The notes beneath the pieces are model-generated. The model was not told where the DNA came from. It saw only the letters and a list, made by a program, of their open reading frames with translations, and made no database searches. The position numbers and the translations under genes were made by a program. This document shows, piece after piece, positions 61,878 through 64,000 of a stretch of DNA of 64,000 nucleotides. Source of the stretch: Ectocarpus siliculosus (taxonomy: Eukaryota > Sar > Phaeophyceae > Ectocarpales > Ectocarpaceae); NCBI GenBank assembly GCA_000310025.1, contig FN648327.1, forward strand, positions 102,559 through 166,558, written 5' to 3'. Numbering within the stretch: the stretch's first letter is position 1; every line of letters starts with the position of its first letter.

Positions 61878-63663
61878 CTTGAAGATGCTGCTCCGTGCGA
61901 TAGCGGTGTGGATTCGCGTGCGCCTGTGCCATCCGTATCTCCACCCTCGGCGGCTGAAAAATCGAGAAATACCGTACCGCCGCGGGTGCTCGCAGAGCAG
62001 GACGGTGCCGGCGTTGATGCCAGCAAACTCCAACTAGCAAGGGGGGTACGAAGGTCGAGATCGAGGGGCATCCGGTCCGTTCCGTGGTGGGGAAGCGGGT
62101 GGAGTGAGCTCGGCGGAAAACACCACACACACGAACGAGCGCCCGAAGGAGCATGGTGAAGTCGTTGCGCATGACCGTGAGGCTTGAGCCGGCAGGCATG
62201 ATGACGTCGTAATAACCGCCGTTTGAGGCCACACATGAATCGGCTGGTCGCTCATCGAGTGAGCGAAAGAGCAAGGCCGGTGTCGAGTTTGGTGCGTGTG
62301 TTTGCCAACCGGTGAGGTGCCCGACGAGATGTACTTGAGGGTCAGACGGTTCCGTTCGATATCTTATCATGCTGGAGCGGGCGGGCAAGGTTGGGAAGGC
62401 GAGCGATGCAGAGGTATCATGCCTATCTGATCTGCTCCACAAAATGAGCTCCTCCGCTTTCCAGTAGCCCTTGCCTGAAATGTTCGCTTGAGCTTGGGAG
62501 CTCAACAACTCGGTCGGGAAGGACTGAATATCCTTAGCCGCGGAGTCTCTTCTCATTGGTTCTGTAAATAGTCGTGTAAGATGGATCGTTGCGACTGGTC
62601 GAAGGGTCAACCTTGCCGCAGCATTGAAGCATGCTGTACAGTACACTCTATGCCTCTCTGCGTGTGAGCGACGTGCTTGGGTAGGCAGGCCACGTGTCTA
62701 CTTGGATGAACCAATCGCATGAAACAAGGATGATATAACCAGCGGAGAAGTCGTGTGCGTATTGATCGAGAATTTGTAAGGGACTGCTGGGCTGGGTTGC
62801 TCGGGGAAAGCCCTCTAACTCCAGCGAGGTCTGTGAACAGCTAACTGAGAGACGTGACCGGTCGGTCCCGATCGTGCGAAAGCAATACGAACTGCAGTGC
62901 CCCAGAAGGCTCTTCGTAAACAACAAACGGTGATATCGTCTCCGGTTGTTCGATAGCACTAGAGACGGGGCGGCAACGGGAACCGCAGCCAGGAGGGTGC
63001 GACAAAGAGTACGCAAGAAAGGGTGCATTTGTGCGTTTTATGTACGACACGCAACAACCCAAAAACGTGATGGATCCAATTCTCTCACAAAGACCACCAC
63101 TACTCCGACAGTAGGTGTCTAAAGCATCGAAGTGTCGCCAACAAATGCGTGCGATGGTCATTTCGCGTGTTACACGCGGAACTACTTTGGTTGGGCACCC
63201 CCTCTCGTCAACCGAGGGTCAGTGCTCTGATCCAACAGGCAAAATAGACGCGCCGTCCTTCCAAAGTGAAGCAAACGCAGGGACCTGGCTTCCTTCTGCA
63301 CGCTACTACATACACGCACGATTTGGTGGTCGAAACACGGGGGCCTAAAGACATAGGGAGACAAACAGAGTACCAGCGACTTGATTTTGCTAAAGCGAGT
63401 TGTTCATACACGTGTCGAAGCAGCTTCTAGCCCCTGCCAAGGAGGGGGGAGTGAGCAACCCAACCAACAAGAATGAGCACCACTTCACGCCAACGAGGGA
63501 AGAAGACAAACCACACGGTTTGCACAGAAAAAAAATATCTTTACTCCCGTGTGACTGACTCGGATACGGTAGCTCGAACGCAACCTGGGGGAGATCAATT
63601 GTATCGCCTCCCCGGCACCACCAGGCCATGGGTATGGGGGGCATCCAAGCATAATGCAGAGCG
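61878..63663. other. Convergent intergenic region
   Basis: Between the stop of the RCC1-like gene and the stop of the SirB-like gene. A 286-codon minus-strand frame (62646-61786) overlaps the last RCC1-gene exon and has no recognisable domain; I do not call it a gene. Confidence 0.45.
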
Positions 63664-63945
63664 CTACTCTCCGCCGTGTCGCCACGCTCCTCCCGCAACC
63701 GACTCCGACACGGCCGCGTGCATCACCCGCGGCATGAGTTCCTGAAGCCCCAGCGGCTCCGACACGACCCAGCCTACTCCTGGGTGCCGCTTCGCGGCCG
63801 CGACCATGAGCGCCGGGATGTCCGACGTAACGTGCCGGCCGGGGCTCAGGAAGAACGGGTGCAGGACTACCTTCTGCGCGCCCGCGGCCACGCAGCGGTC
63901 GAAGGCTTCCTCGATGCTCGGCTCCGCGAGCTCCATATGTGCCGC
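63664..63945 (-). CDS. sirB: C-terminal exon of sirohydrochlorin chelatase (SirB/CbiX-type), partial
   Basis: SirB inserts ferrous iron into sirohydrochlorin, the last step of siroheme synthesis, which serves sulfite and nitrite reductase; in algae and plants it acts in the plastid. The exon begins at a TATGTAG acceptor and encodes 93 residues: AAHMELAEPSIEEAFDRC, GAQKVVLHPFFLSPGRHVTS, DIPALMVAAAKRHPGVGW, EPLGLQELM, ending with TAG at 63664. The order HMELAEPS, PFFL.PGRH and DIP is that of short plant-type SirB and CbiX proteins, and the His in PGRH is the expected metal ligand. The upstream exons lie beyond the window end, which runs into poly-G. Transcribed toward the RCC1-like gene. Confidence 0.85.
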   Translation of the reverse strand, partial: AAHMELAEPSIEEAFDRCVAAGAQKVVLHPFFLSPGRHVTSDIPALMVAAAKRHPGVGWVVSEPLGLQELMPRVMHAAVSESVAGGAWRHGGE

Positions 63946-63977
63946 CTACATACGTGTGCGAAGCGGGGGGCGCAGTG

Positions 63978-64000
63978 GAGTGGGGGGGGGGGGGGGGGGG
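63978..64000. other. Poly-G run at window end
   Basis: A pure G run ends the window, similar to the one flanking the gap at 19156. It may mark a neighbouring assembly gap. Confidence 0.6.

Noticed and set aside
61786-62646. 286-codon minus-strand open frame
   Set aside because: It overlaps the last coding exon of the RCC1-like gene on the other strand, has no recognisable domain and no splice support. Most likely a chance frame.

Overview
The window reads as nuclear DNA of a brown-alga-like stramenopile; Ectocarpus or a relative is my best guess, from gene architecture and not from a database match. Genes are split by many introns of about 0.3-2.5 kb with GT-AG borders. Exons are GC-rich and carry long Gln, Ala, Gly and Ser runs. 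Neighbouring genes mostly alternate strand, and three 100-N gaps mark a draft assembly.

Layout. 1-9.7 kb: no convincing gene; repeats, including a three-copy dispersed family, a TIR transposon nested in one copy, and a degenerate ~187-bp tandem array with inverted relatives. 9.8-21.2 kb (-): tyrosyl-DNA phosphodiesterase 1 (TDP1), with eleven exons whose phases all agree; the last exon was not found. 22.8-29.7 kb (+): PP2C (PPM-type) Ser/Thr phosphatase, seven exons, 861 aa. 32.4-40.7 kb (-): large nuclear protein combining a PHD finger, an AP2/ERF-type domain and a second, UHRF1-like PHD finger, followed by a very long low-complexity tail; a gap interrupts it and the 5' end is unresolved. 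42.8-43.3 kb (-): a small ORF, either separate or the 5' exon of the PHD gene. 44.0-48.2 kb (+): ribosomal protein eL43/RPL37A, with a first coding exon that is only the ATG. 50.6-54.5 kb (+): a transposase-derived, RNase H-like gene broken by frame changes. 57.2-61.9 kb (+): secreted or type I membrane protein with RCC1-like repeats, seven exons, 592 aa. 63.66 kb to the window end (-): C-terminal exon of a SirB/CbiX-type sirohydrochlorin chelatase.

These genes do not form one pathway: DNA repair (TDP1), signalling (PP2C), chromatin and transcription (PHD-AP2-PHD), translation (eL43), a surface protein (RCC1-like) and siroheme synthesis (SirB). The most unusual items are the PHD-AP2-PHD combination, the RCC1 gene built partly from phase-1 exon modules, and several non-autonomous transposons with TA target duplications. 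Gene models were built by hand from splice-site phase and recognised family motifs; start codons and some exons are inferred.
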